A stretch of 64,000 bases of DNA, taken from Sporisorium sorghi (taxonomy: Eukaryota > Basidiomycota > Ustilaginomycetes > Ustilaginales > Ustilaginaceae). Position numbers and translations under genes: made by a program. Position 1 is the first letter of the stretch; each line of letters opens with the position of its first letter. The stretch spans positions 1 through 64,000 of the forward strand of contig JALCCG010000010.1 in NCBI GenBank assembly GCA_023212695.1. Reading direction: 5' to 3'. Shown here piece after piece: positions 29,348-38,745 of this stretch. The notes under the pieces were generated by a model, which was not told where the DNA came from, made no database searches, and saw nothing but the letters and a program-made list of their open reading frames with translations.

Positions 29348-31264
29348 TCACAAACCACCACCACCACCACCAGCAGCGCCCCAATCCCACAGCCACTCGT
29401 CCAAGTCAAACTTGACCCTTTTCGCGAGCACACTAACCACATTGTAACTGACATTAGTCCTAAAGTTGATACTCGTGCCCAGCTTGTCCTGCGCCGAGGT
29501 CCTGACGAGCATCCTCCTGGCCACGAGCCCGTTGATCTGCGAGTACACCGAGAGGCTTTTGCTCCTGTATTCCCACAGCGTTGAGCGGTCCGCACCGTCC
29601 GCGGTGTCGTCGGCGAGCGAGGCGTAGACCATGGACATTTCGGGTGCGGCTTCGGTGATGAGCGCCTGGAAGATGGACAGCAGCCTGTCGATGGGGAAGG
29701 GTTTGGGGCCGAGGAGCTGCTGCCGGTTGAGGTTTTCGGTTTGGTCGTCGAGGGTGGTGACGCGCAGGGCGGATTTGGAGGGGCGGCCGCGAGCGGCGCC
29801 TGTTTTGCGCCCGCGGCCCGGGCCGAGTTTGCGCCCGCCTTTGAGCGATTTACCTTTGGAGGCGCCGGAGGAGAGGCTGAGCAGCGAGTCGTCGCGCAGG
29901 AAGTAGCGCACGTCGAGCCGGGCTGGGTTGTAGGACGCCAGAAAAGAGGCGATGACGAGGAAGGTCGGGATGAGCGCTAGCGACGGCAGGAGCGCGACGT
30001 TCGCCTGTGACGATGCGGATCGCAAACGAGCAAGTGCAGCGGTTTCGCGCTCGAGCCACTCCTCCTCGTCGAACTTGCGCTCCTCGTCAACCATATCCAC
30101 ATCGTCGTCGCCGCTTGGCTGCGCAGCAGCACCTGCCCCACCTTTCACTGCCGCGGCAGCCAAACGCGCCTTACTCGCCTGAACACTCTTGACCCTCGCC
30201 TCGTGCATCCACTCCCTCGGCCCCACCTCCCTCGTCTGCAACCTCACAACCACATCCCTAAACAAATGCGACGCGGCCAACAACAGCGTCTGCACCTCGC
30301 CCGCCGTGCACTCGCGCGTCTGCACAGGCACGACAAACGCATGCCACACCGCCGCGCCCATCGTCCTCAACTCCTCGACATCACGCACATTAGCACGCAC
30401 CGAGTCGTAGAACACGCCGACAAACTGCTCGTGCAGTGCGCGCAGTGCGTCCCTGTCAACATCGTGGCCCGATCGCGCGCTCTTGAGCCTGCGCGCCACG
30501 ACGGGCGTGCACAGCGCAGGCGACGTGCGCGCGTGCATCTGCGCCGCCTCGACCGACGCGACGTACGAGTCCCACAGCTGCGGAAAGTCGTGCGCGAGGA
30601 CCGCGAGGATATCGGGGCGCGTGAGGCGCGGGAACCGCACGGTGAGGGGTTGGTGCGATACAGTGAGCCCGCTCGGCGTGCGGTACTGCGTCCAGGGGAG
30701 TGTCGAGATGAGCACGGTACAGATGCGGCCCGGTTGGGAAGCTAGGAGGGGTAGCCGGCAGAAGGCCGTCCAGACGTGTTCGGGCCACAGATCGCGCATG
30801 CGCTCCGCGTCCTTGATGACGATGACTGCGCGTGCGTCGATGATGTCGAGCAGCGCGCCGAGCTTCCATAGCAAGTAGTCGATCGAGGGTTCCGGTCGTC
30901 GATTCTTTCCCTTGGATCCCCCTGCTCCTGCTGCCGCTGCTGCATCGGAGGACTGACGCGTCTGCTCAAGCCGCAGCACCTGCTCTTCGAGACTAGTGAG
31001 GATGTTGCGAAACAGCGTTGTCGGGTTGATCGAAGTCAACGGCGACGCGCTGCACCAGCACAGCGGGCTATCATCGTGATCCGCATTGTTGGCGAAGCTA
31101 GAAAGAAGATCGGATACGAGCCGAGCGGTGGTGTTGGGGCTGCATGCGTCGTGGAGCAGCAGCGAGGGTGGCAGTGGCTGCGACGATTGCCCCAACAGAT
31201 TTGTCAGCGTGCTGATCTGGTCGGATCTGCCGGCGTGAGTTGATGTTGACGCAGCAGCGGCCAT
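29348..31264 (-). CDS. ORC5: Origin recognition complex subunit 5 (ORC5)
   Basis: Subunit of the six-protein complex that marks replication origins and loads MCM helicase. The 638-residue product has the ORC5 plan: an AAA+-like N-terminal half and a C-terminal block with FLVIASFLASYNPARLDVRYF, the most typical ORC5 signature. A Walker B-like strand is present (ARAVIVIKDAERMRDLWP). The Walker A position (PSLLLHDACSPNTTARLV) lacks the GK[ST] core, so ATP binding at this subunit may be lost. A basic Gly/Lys-rich insert (GASKGKSLKGGRKLGPGRGR) follows. The start is the ATG at 31264; 36 further in-frame residues upstream are probably leader. It is divergent to the DNA ligase gene, sharing about 400 bp of promoter. 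Confidence 0.85.
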   Translation of the reverse strand: MAAAASTSTHAGRSDQISTLTNLLGQSSQPLPPSLLLHDACSPNTTARLVSDLLSSFANNADHDDSPLCWCSASPLTSINPTTLFRNILTSLEEQVLRLEQTRQSSDAAAAAGAGGSKGKNRRPEPSIDYLLWKLGALLDIIDARAVIVIKDAERMRDLWPEHVWTAFCRLPLLASQPGRICTVLISTLPWTQYRTPSGLTVSHQPLTVRFPRLTRPDILAVLAHDFPQLWDSYVASVEAAQMHARTSPALCTPVVARRLKSARSGHDVDRDALRALHEQFVGVFYDSVRANVRDVEELRTMGAAVWHAFVVPVQTRECTAGEVQTLLLAASHLFRDVVVRLQTREVGPREWMHEARVKSVQASKARLAAAAVKGGAGAAAQPSGDDDVDMVDEERKFDEEEWLERETAALARLRSASSQANVALLPSLALIPTFLVIASFLASYNPARLDVRYFLRDDSLLSLSSGASKGKSLKGGRKLGPGRGRKTGAARGRPSKSALRVTTLDDQTENLNRQQLLGPKPFPIDRLLSIFQALITEAAPEMSMVYASLADDTADGADRSTLWEYRSKSLSVYSQINGLVARRMLVRTSAQDKLGTSINFRTNVSYNVVSVLAKRVKFDLDEWLWDWGAAGGGGGGL

Positions 31265-31660
31265 TCTCGACGGAGGTTGCTGCGAATACACTCGCAGAAG
31301 ATGAGTGTGTGTGATGAGTCGGCGTGGGAAACAAGAGTCACAGTGTGATGTGATGGAAGTGATGGTTGTCAAGGTGTTTGACAGCTGAGCCAGCGTGTGT
31401 CGGATGAGCCTTTGTCGCAGGTGTTGCTCGTCTTTTTTTTTTTTGGCTGCTGCTGCTGCTGCTGCTGCCGCTGCTGCCTGGCTCCTGCCCTAAATTTTCT
31501 TCTCGACTCGAGCTTGGACCCTTTTCCTTCAATCCTTTCCTCTCTCCTGCCAAGAGTCTCATCAACTTCAGAGTCACATTCGCAGTATCACCACTGCCGC
31601 AAGGGCCGACAACAGGATGCATCTTCCTTCCTCCAACCCATCATCATTGTAACGACAAAC
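31265..31660. promoter_or_regulatory. Shared divergent promoter region of ORC5 and the DNA ligase gene
   Basis: 396 bases between two divergently transcribed genes that both concern DNA. There is a T11 run at about 31434-31444 and a GCT/GCC trinucleotide run (31447-31477) within the likely 5' leader of the ligase gene. No MluI-box (ACGCGT) was seen on reading through. Confidence 0.4.
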
Positions 31661-33826
31661 ATGCTCGACAGGGTCCAACAGCGAGCTTGGTGGTCGGTGC
31701 GGTCCGCTGCTCGGACGAGCACCTTGACGACAAAGCCACTCAGACGAGTCGGCAACCTATCGAGCCTCTCGTCGCTGTCACCAGCCTCTGCTGCTTTTTC
31801 GTCGTATCAAGGCATTCACCGAGCTACGCTGTCCCATAGTCGTGCATCTGCCAACCAGCAGCAACGCCACTTGCACTTTGGCCCCGACTACGCGGAGCAA
31901 CCAGGCCCGAGCCGGTTCCCAGCTCGCAAAGCAACTCCTCTGGACGAGATCACCAGGCTACGCGAACTCATCAACCGCGCCAACGCGACCAACTCCAAGC
32001 TTTCCAAAGAACGCATCCTCGCCGAGTTCGACGACCTCGTCCCCCTCCTAGCCTTCCTCTACGACCCGTACACTCGCCTGCACGTCACCTCGTCCAGCGT
32101 GCACACTTACCTTCGTCAACGGCGCAAAGACTTCGACTGGCAGAACAACCAAGCTCCTCTTGTCAGCGTACCCTCCAACAGGTCCCGGGACAAGACACGC
32201 GCCGCTGCGCTTCGAGCCAAGCAGGAGGAGGACGTGCGCGAGCAAACGCCCGATACGCTGCTCGAGCTCTTCCAGCTGCTAGCATCACGTCGTGTCACCG
32301 GCCATGAAGCTTTAGCTGTAATTCGCAACTTTCTCGATCACCACGGTATCGTCGAACAGCACGAATACGCTTTGAGCGGATCCGATGACCCGAACCTATC
32401 GACGAGCGAGCTCTTTCGCCGCGGTCTGCTTCGCCCCACAGCGCTCGAAATCTTCTATAGATGTCTCGACCGCAACCTCAAAGCCGGGTTTAGGGAGCGC
32501 ATTCTGCATCAGGCATTTGCTGCAGGTTCTTCTGCGCCTCATCGCGAGTCGACTGGCAAAGTGAACTCTGAACAAAAGAGCCGTGCCTCTGATCCATCCA
32601 ATCCACTGCGGGAGTCGTTCCAGGTAGCGCTGGGTAGGACTATCACAAGAGAAGAATTGCCCTCGCTGTTTGCGAACTCAGACGCTCCAAAGTGGTACGC
32701 CAGCAGGAAGCTCGATGGCGTCCGGTGTCTCTTCGTCATACGTCTGCATCAAAAGCCGGCACAGAACGATGTTGGAGACAAATGGAAGGTTGGCTCCATC
32801 GTCGCGCTTTCCCGCAACGGAAGGCCGTTCTCTACACTCGCCGTCTTGGAAAAGGAGCTTGCGCAGAAACTGTCCGAGTTCCCAGGCTTGCCGGATCTGC
32901 TCGGGTCAGCTCAGGGCTCATCGACCCACGACGACCTCAGCGACGAGCAGAAGACGACTGCAACGCTCATCCTCGACGGCGAAGTGTGCATCCTTCGACC
33001 GCCAGAACAAGCATCTCCATCTGCAGCCAAGCAGTTCGATGCGACCTTGACTGACACGACGCACGAAACGACAGAGCAGACAATGGTGGAAGACTTTGCC
33101 GCCGTGGTCGGCCTCATCAAGCGCAAGAACTACACCATCCGCGAGCCGGCGTTTTTCCCGTTTGACCTGCTCACCCTGGACGAGTTTGCCAACTGGCGCA
33201 GATCGCAGGTCAGTGACGTGGTAGCAAGGCGCACCTTTTCGCAGCGACTTGCGACGCTCGAGTCGCTCGTCTCGTTTTTCGAAGCAGACGCACGCGCGCA
33301 CGGCACGCAGAGTCTCATCCGCAAGCTCTCGCAGCACGTGGTGGCCTCGACGGCACAGGTGGAACACATGCTCGCCACCGCCAGCCAGCGCGGCTGGGAA
33401 GGTCTCGTCCTGCGCCAGGATACGCCGTACGAAGGCAAACGCACGTCGGCCATTCGCAAGTTTAAAGAGTGGAAGGACGCAGAGTACACCGTGCAGGCTG
33501 TCACGGTGGCTGAGAGCATGCGGCTGCCCATCAACGGGCGGTTTGAGGAGCGCAGAGCGATGGCGAGCATCCAGATCGAGCACAGGGGGACGCGCGTGTC
33601 GGTCGGGTCTGGGTTTACGCCGGAGCAGCGGGTGGAGTTTGCTAGCGATCCTGATAGGATCGTGGGGAAGGTGGTTACTGTTGAGTATTTTGATGAATCG
33701 GTTACGAGTGCGAGTGGGGCGGCGGTGGAGCAGGGGCAGGAGGACGAGGGTGCGACGGGCAGGGAGGTGTACAGTCTGCGCTTTCCTCGCATCAAGCAGA
33801 TCTGGGGCGAGAAGCGCGATATCTAA
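31661..33826 (+). CDS. ATP-dependent DNA ligase domain protein with mitochondrial presequence
   Basis: A 721-residue protein with nucleotidyltransferase signatures. Motif I is ASRKLDGVR with the adenylated Lys350. A later block is REPAFFPFDLLTLDEF. Motif IV is GWEGLVLRQ and motif V is AIRKFKEWKDAEYTVQAV. The C-terminal OB fold has GTRVSVGSGFT and ends SLRFPRIKQIWGEKRD. The N-terminus is Arg-rich and acid-poor (MLDRVQQRAWWSVRSAARTS), suggesting mitochondrial import. Layout and size differ from Cdc9/LIG1 and LIG4: there is a roughly 300-residue N-terminal extension without known domains. The OB and motif spacing resemble the small T7-like ligases. Start at ATG 31661; the frame before it is low complexity. 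Likely role: sealing nicks in mtDNA, an inference. Confidence 0.8.
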   Translation: MLDRVQQRAWWSVRSAARTSTLTTKPLRRVGNLSSLSSLSPASAAFSSYQGIHRATLSHSRASANQQQRHLHFGPDYAEQPGPSRFPARKATPLDEITRLRELINRANATNSKLSKERILAEFDDLVPLLAFLYDPYTRLHVTSSSVHTYLRQRRKDFDWQNNQAPLVSVPSNRSRDKTRAAALRAKQEEDVREQTPDTLLELFQLLASRRVTGHEALAVIRNFLDHHGIVEQHEYALSGSDDPNLSTSELFRRGLLRPTALEIFYRCLDRNLKAGFRERILHQAFAAGSSAPHRESTGKVNSEQKSRASDPSNPLRESFQVALGRTITREELPSLFANSDAPKWYASRKLDGVRCLFVIRLHQKPAQNDVGDKWKVGSIVALSRNGRPFSTLAVLEKELAQKLSEFPGLPDLLGSAQGSSTHDDLSDEQKTTATLILDGEVCILRPPEQASPSAAKQFDATLTDTTHETTEQTMVEDFAAVVGLIKRKNYTIREPAFFPFDLLTLDEFANWRRSQVSDVVARRTFSQRLATLESLVSFFEADARAHGTQSLIRKLSQHVVASTAQVEHMLATASQRGWEGLVLRQDTPYEGKRTSAIRKFKEWKDAEYTVQAVTVAESMRLPINGRFEERRAMASIQIEHRGTRVSVGSGFTPEQRVEFASDPDRIVGKVVTVEYFDESVTSASGAAVEQGQEDEGATGREVYSLRFPRIKQIWGEKRDI

Positions 33827-34095
33827 GCAACATGCCGTTGCAGAGTCTTTCAGTTGGTCCTCGTTCGCAATGCAATCTCCTCACTCGCTCTCGATGGACA
33901 CGCATGAACATGCGCAGGTGTACGGTAAGCAACGAGGAAAGCCAATCTGCATTCACACGAGACCGAGGCGAGACTGTTTCGAAACAAGGCTCTCATTCAC
34001 AAAGCACACAGATGGAGCACTTGCGGTATACAGCAGCTGAGCCGATGCAAAGATCACTTGGTTAAAAACGCGCTCCAAGGGGCTAACAAAAGCAC

Positions 34096-35219
34096 TTAGA
34101 TCTTGGCCATGGCGGCGACGTCGGTGGACTGGACGTAGTCCTCGCACTCGTCGGCGATGCGCTCCTGGAGCTCATCCAGCGAGACCTTTGCGTCCTCGAC
34201 GACGAGAGAGCACTGGAGCTTGCTGACGCCGTAGCCGATGGCGACGAGCTTGGAGGAGCCCCAGACGAGGCCGTCCATCTCGATAGCGCGCACCGAGGCC
34301 TCGAGCTCCTTCATGTCGGTCTCGTCGTCCCAGGGCTTGATGTCGAGGGTGACGAGCGACTTGGCGGCGGGGCCGGGGCCCTTGGCGGCCTTCTTCTTGT
34401 TGTACTCGGCGACGCGCTCGGCCTTGATGCGCTCGGCCTCCTCGTCCACCTCGTCGTCCGAGCCGAACAGGTCGACGTCGTCGTCGTCGTCCTCGGCAGC
34501 AGCGGCGGCGGGGCCGGCGAAGGTGGACGAGAGCAGGCTGGCGGCCTTGGCCTTGTCACCGGTCAGGTCCTTGTGCTCGGCCTCGTACGAGGTGATGTGC
34601 TCGTACCAGCGCGCAACGTGCGAGTACTTGGCCTCGGGCGCCTTGCCGATCGCCTCGTACACGGCAACATCGGCCTGCGAGGGCGAGTGGCTGCAGCGTG
34701 CGCAAACAGAGAGAGAAAAGGGAAAAAAAAAGTCAGCGTCACTGCGAATCTTTGAGAAAACAAGATCTGGCCCCCCGAGTCTCTCTCGATGAACAGGTCC
34801 AATGCAGCAATCCCCTCCTCTTCTGCCGACTGCAGCTTTGGCATGGAAAACAAAAGATCAGATGGCTTGGATAAAAAGTTGGGTTTCGTCAACGCAGAAA
34901 AGGTCGCGGGGTCTTAAGCCGCTGGGCTCGGAAACACGGACCAAAGCAAAGTTCATCATGTTGTTGTTTCCAGCTTGCAGGTATTCCTCCTCCATCTCCT
35001 CCAACCGCCCTGATCCATCGAGGTCGCAGCACCTCAAAGAACCGTGCTGCGGGATCCCTCCTTCTCCTCCTTCGTACTTGGCTGCTGTGCCATCGGAGCT
35101 GAATCGAGCACTCGATGGACGATCGTGTTCAATGCTTACCCGTCAATGTAGGACTTGTCGGCGAGGTAGCCGTCGAGCTTGTCGAGGTTAGCAGCCTGGG
35201 AAAAGTCGGGAAGAGACAT
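34096..35219 (-). CDS. EFB1: Translation elongation factor 1-beta (eEF1B alpha), one intron
   Basis: Nucleotide exchange factor that reloads eEF1A with GTP during translation. Exon 1 is 35219-35140 ([15 protein letters not shown] to SYIDG). The intron is 35139-34691 (449 nt; donor GG|GTAAGC, acceptor CTGCAG). Exon 2 is 34690-34096 and begins [15 protein letters not shown]. The 224-residue product has the GST-like N-terminal region, the acidic hinge [15 protein letters not shown], and the exchange domain ([33 protein letters not shown]), ending in VAAMAKI as in other fungi. The intron is unusually long for this window and sits early in the gene, as in many highly expressed genes. Its sense strand carries a possible C/D snoRNA (see separate entry). 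Confidence 0.95.
34846..34970 (-). ncRNA. Possible C/D-box snoRNA inside the EF-1beta intron
   Basis: On the sense strand of the intron a perfect C box ATGATGA (34959-34953) and a D box CTGA (34861-34858) are about 91 nt apart. GGAAAC upstream and GTTTTCC downstream could form an imperfect terminal stem. An internal TGACGA (C'-like) follows CTGC (D'-like) at short spacing. I could not match the guide stretches to rRNA from memory, so this stays a weak candidate. Confidence 0.25.
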
Positions 35220-36133
35220 TTTGGATATGTAAAGGGTATGTGGTGTTGGTGGATCAAAAGACAACGAGAGGAAGCTGTTCAGGATGATGTTGATAACTAC
35301 CAGCGCTTTTCGCTTTTCGCAGCGCAGGCCCAACACCTGTCCGCCTCTTTTCAGAAGAAAAGAGCGAAGAAAAAAAAAAAAAAGAAAAGAAAAGAAAAAA
35401 AAAAGTTGTGCAGCGAGCACTTCAGCGCTGTGTGCTGTTGCTCCAAATTTTTTTTGTTAGGAATTTGCTTCCATGTTCTTCCTGGCTCAAGGGCGCTGTC
35501 TGGCAGCGGTCTGTGCTTCGTAGGGATGGAAAATTGCGCTTTCCTGCTGCAACCAATGGGAAATTCCGTTGGCGCGCCCTGCTGCTCTCTCGCTGTGCCC
35601 GAGTGGCGAATTCGAGGATTGATGCCCGATCACAGATTCACCACAAAAGGCACGTGCGTAATCAAGCGCAGTTTTTGATAGTGTTGAGAGTGACGCTCTG
35701 ACATTGTGAGAAAAATCGCGAAACCAGCACCCGAATCCCGGTCTTGCTTCGTCAACGCGGAGGATTCGAGCGAGCAAGAGAAACGAGAAAAAGGGTCGTG
35801 CCTCAGCTGCTCTCAATTGAGTCTGTGAAGCAGCCGCAGCTGAAATGTGAATCCGGCATGCAGGCAAAGCAAAGCCAAAGCGGGTGACCTTCTGGATGCC
35901 TTTCCGCTTCCTTCATCCTCTTCATCACCCCTTGTTCGCTCAGCGACGAGCTCCGTTCAGCACTATCTCGCCACCTTCACAGTTGCCAACATTGTCACTC
36001 ATCACCTCCCAGTACGGATCGCTCGACACCACCGTTCCGAGTCCTCGACATCACCGCACGACATCCTAGTCCACTTGGGGCAAGCTCGCAACCGCGCGAT
36101 AGAAGCATCCACCACAGCATTGCCCTCCTTACC
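35220..36133. promoter_or_regulatory. Divergent promoter region between EF-1beta and the ING-type gene
   Basis: 914 bases without a gene. A purine run of A with scattered G lies at about 35369-35404, close to the EF-1beta start. The last 250 bases before 36134 are C/T-rich, typical of a fungal 5' leader. No RNA gene was recognised. Confidence 0.4.
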
Positions 36134-37771
36134 ATGAAACAACAGTCTGTAGCCATCTCGGCCGCTGCGGGTCCTTCGCGTGCTCAGCCATCCTCCGCCC
36201 TGCTCAAGATGGGCAGCAAGAACGCCAGCACCGGCATCGGCGGCCTGCCTGGCGGCGTCGTTGGCCCCGAAGCGGCCGGTCTCGACCCATCCGGGCCCGA
36301 GCACTTTTTCGTCACCCTCGCCGCCTACGCCGACGCGCTCGATGCGCTACCGCTCGACCTCACCCGCAGCTTCTCCGACCTCAGAGAGCTGGATGCCGTG
36401 CTTGGCTCGCACCTCAACAGCCTCACTGCGCGTCTCAACCACCTCACCGCGCTCATCGAGGACCCGGACATCGACCAGGGCCAGCGGCTGCTCGCGCTCA
36501 AGGAGGTCGCCGAAGAGGCGCGCGCCTACAAGATGGGCGGCGAGGACAAGATCCGCGTCGCACTCAACACGGCTGAGACCATCATCAGCCACACCGACTA
36601 CATCGATGCACTCGACAGCCAGCTCGACCGCTTCGCCGAAATCTCGGCGCTGCTCAACCCCACCAAGCATCTCAAGCTCGATCAGTACTACGTGCCGGGC
36701 CAACTCAAGGATCGCAAGCTCGTCGCGTCGCTCGATGCTCATTCTGGCGCAGCTTCGGGTGCTGCGGACGTCAATGGCAGCGGATCGTCCAAGAAGAAGA
36801 AGGTGGCTGCTCATGTTGCCGCTGTCACCGCGGCGGGCGGCAAGAGCCACAAGGCTGCCGACGCTGCCTCCGCCATCGGATCGGCAGCAGCCGCGGGCGG
36901 ATCTTCTTCGAACAGCAAGAAGCGCAAGGCCATCTCGGGTTCCGCGATCGGTGGATCTTCTTCAGGCGGCAGCGCCAAGGTCGCCAAGACCTCCGGTGCA
37001 GGCAAGGGAGATGAAGACGTCAAGACCGCCGCCAACGGCTCCAACTCGCACAAGAAGAAGACGGACGGCAGCTCGCACTCTGCCGCTGGTGGGAGCGGAT
37101 CCAAAGCGAGCCAGTCGAACAGCAACACGCGCCTGCCCCGCGCTGCACACGCACACAACGGGTACACCGAAGACGACGAAGACGGACCAAGCGGACGCAA
37201 GGATGCAAGTTCGAGACGCGGTGGCGCAGGCGACGCGGACGAGTCTTCCTCGCGCAGTCGCAATAGCCGCGCTGTGCGTGCCTCGGCCGCAGCCCAACGC
37301 AGCGACGACGAGGACGACGACATGGACGACGGCGACGTCGAGGAGGAAGAGGAAGAAACCAACGTACGCTCGAGCACCAAGAGCCGCGGTCGCACAGGTG
37401 GTCGTTCCGGCGCCTCCAACTCGCGCGCCCGCGGTGCCGCTGCTGCTGCTGCTGCTGCCTCCCCGCACACCGGCTCCGCATCAGCAAGCCGCGCCGACAG
37501 CCCCGCGTCCAATGCGGGCGGCGCAGGCGACGACGCAGACGAAGCGCGCTACTGCTTCTGCAACAACGTGTCGTACGGCGACATGATTGGATGCGACGAC
37601 GACGATTGCGAGCGCGAGTGGTTCCATCTGGGATGTGTCGGCTTGACCAAGCCGCCGCAGGGCACGTGGTACTGCGAGGCGTGTCTGGAGCGCAGAGCGG
37701 CGAATGGACGTGGTGGTAAAGCGAAAAAGTCCAAGAGTGGCGGTGGGTCCAAGAGCAAGGTTCGTCGTTGA
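36134..37771 (+). CDS. ING-family PHD-finger chromatin protein (Yng2/Pho23-like)
   Basis: A 545-residue protein. The N-terminal ING domain is at about 55-195 (FFVTLAAYADALDALPLDL, SFSDLRELD, YIDALDSQLDRF). A long low-complexity Ser/Ala/Lys linker with an acidic run (DDEDDDMDDGDVEEEEEE) follows. The C-terminal PHD finger starts at residue 473 with the Cys4-His-Cys3 pattern: YCFCNNVSYGDMIGCDDDDC, EWFHLGCVGL, GTWYCEAC. ING PHD fingers read histone H3 trimethylated at Lys4 and recruit NuA4 acetyltransferase (Yng2) or Rpd3L deacetylase (Pho23). The sequence alone does not tell which. It ends in a basic Lys/Arg/Gly tail. The ATG at 36134 starts the frame cleanly; intronless. Confidence 0.9.
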   Translation: MKQQSVAISAAAGPSRAQPSSALLKMGSKNASTGIGGLPGGVVGPEAAGLDPSGPEHFFVTLAAYADALDALPLDLTRSFSDLRELDAVLGSHLNSLTARLNHLTALIEDPDIDQGQRLLALKEVAEEARAYKMGGEDKIRVALNTAETIISHTDYIDALDSQLDRFAEISALLNPTKHLKLDQYYVPGQLKDRKLVASLDAHSGAASGAADVNGSGSSKKKKVAAHVAAVTAAGGKSHKAADAASAIGSAAAAGGSSSNSKKRKAISGSAIGGSSSGGSAKVAKTSGAGKGDEDVKTAANGSNSHKKKTDGSSHSAAGGSGSKASQSNSNTRLPRAAHAHNGYTEDDEDGPSGRKDASSRRGGAGDADESSSRSRNSRAVRASAAAQRSDDEDDDMDDGDVEEEEEETNVRSSTKSRGRTGGRSGASNSRARGAAAAAAAASPHTGSASASRADSPASNAGGAGDDADEARYCFCNNVSYGDMIGCDDDDCEREWFHLGCVGLTKPPQGTWYCEACLERRAANGRGGKAKKSKSGGGSKSKVRR

Positions 37772-38745
37772 GGTGTTCGATGCTGTATACCACTTGCACT
37801 TTGTCACCTGCCGTTCTCGGCACTCGTCGATGCTTCATGCTGTATTCTCTCTCCGTGCTTGCTCTGGAGCATCGTGTATAATCTTTCTGTAAACGCTGTT
37901 GTCATCTTCAGAGCGATCCTGACTGCGAGCTTGCATTGTAACGAGAGACACGGTTGGTGGTGAGAGTAACGCAGATCGGGAGATGCACACCGCTTGCATG
38001 GAGATCCAGATCGGGTCAAAACTCGTGCGGCACGGATGGCGTCACGCAGCGTAGAACGCAAGGAGGAAACCAAAAAAAAAAAAAAAAAAAAAAAAAGAGA
38101 ATTCGCCGAAGCGGCTTGTTGTCCAACAAAACACACTTGCTCCTTTGTTGTATGCTTTGGAGTCTCGTCGGCCGCAACGGCGGCTGTGCTAGAGGTTTGG
38201 TGTCGCCTGATAACACGACGGTTGGCTCTTTGGCGGCAGGCGAGACGAGTGGAAACGAAACTCGAGGGGGGATCGTCGTCGTGCTGCGTTCCCTTCCTCC
38301 GTGTGGCGGATGTGGGACGCACACCAAAGTTTGCCGAGCGCGGCGAGGGAGGGTTTTGACGCTTCGCCGGTGTTTGGGTCGATGAAGAGTGAGAGGGTGG
38401 GGGTGGGCAAGGGGGCTCTCACAGGCTGTCGAATTCGTTCGTCCACGTCGATGTTCTCTGGTGGCGGCAAAGTTTTAGCCGTAGTTGCTGTGGTGCTGGT
38501 GTCTGGTAGAACTTTCGAAACAACCCACCGATCTCCGAGCTTGAACGGCGGCGGTGCATGTGTCTTCTCGAAGTGGTTGAGCTTGTGTTGTAAATGTACG
38601 GTGCAAACAGAGTGTGTGAAAAGCAAGTGGTCGTGCGGCCCTCGTTTTCGATATAAGTCCTCCTCCCCTCCTGCTCACCACCATCCTTCCCCCAAACCAA
38701 CCGATCGATATACCCAACTCACCCCACATACCCATCGCAGCCAAA
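37772..38745. other. Intergenic region with A25 tract
   Basis: 974 bases between the ING and universal stress genes. It holds an A25 run at 38072-38096. TATAAG at about 38651 lies roughly 95 bases before the next start codon and could be a TATA-like element. The final part before 38746 is C-rich leader. No gene was recognised in either strand. Confidence 0.4.

Noticed and set aside
26874..29396. 840-codon minus-strand frame
   Set aside because: Antisense to the DUF3292-type gene; His/Arg/Val-rich with no recognisable domain.
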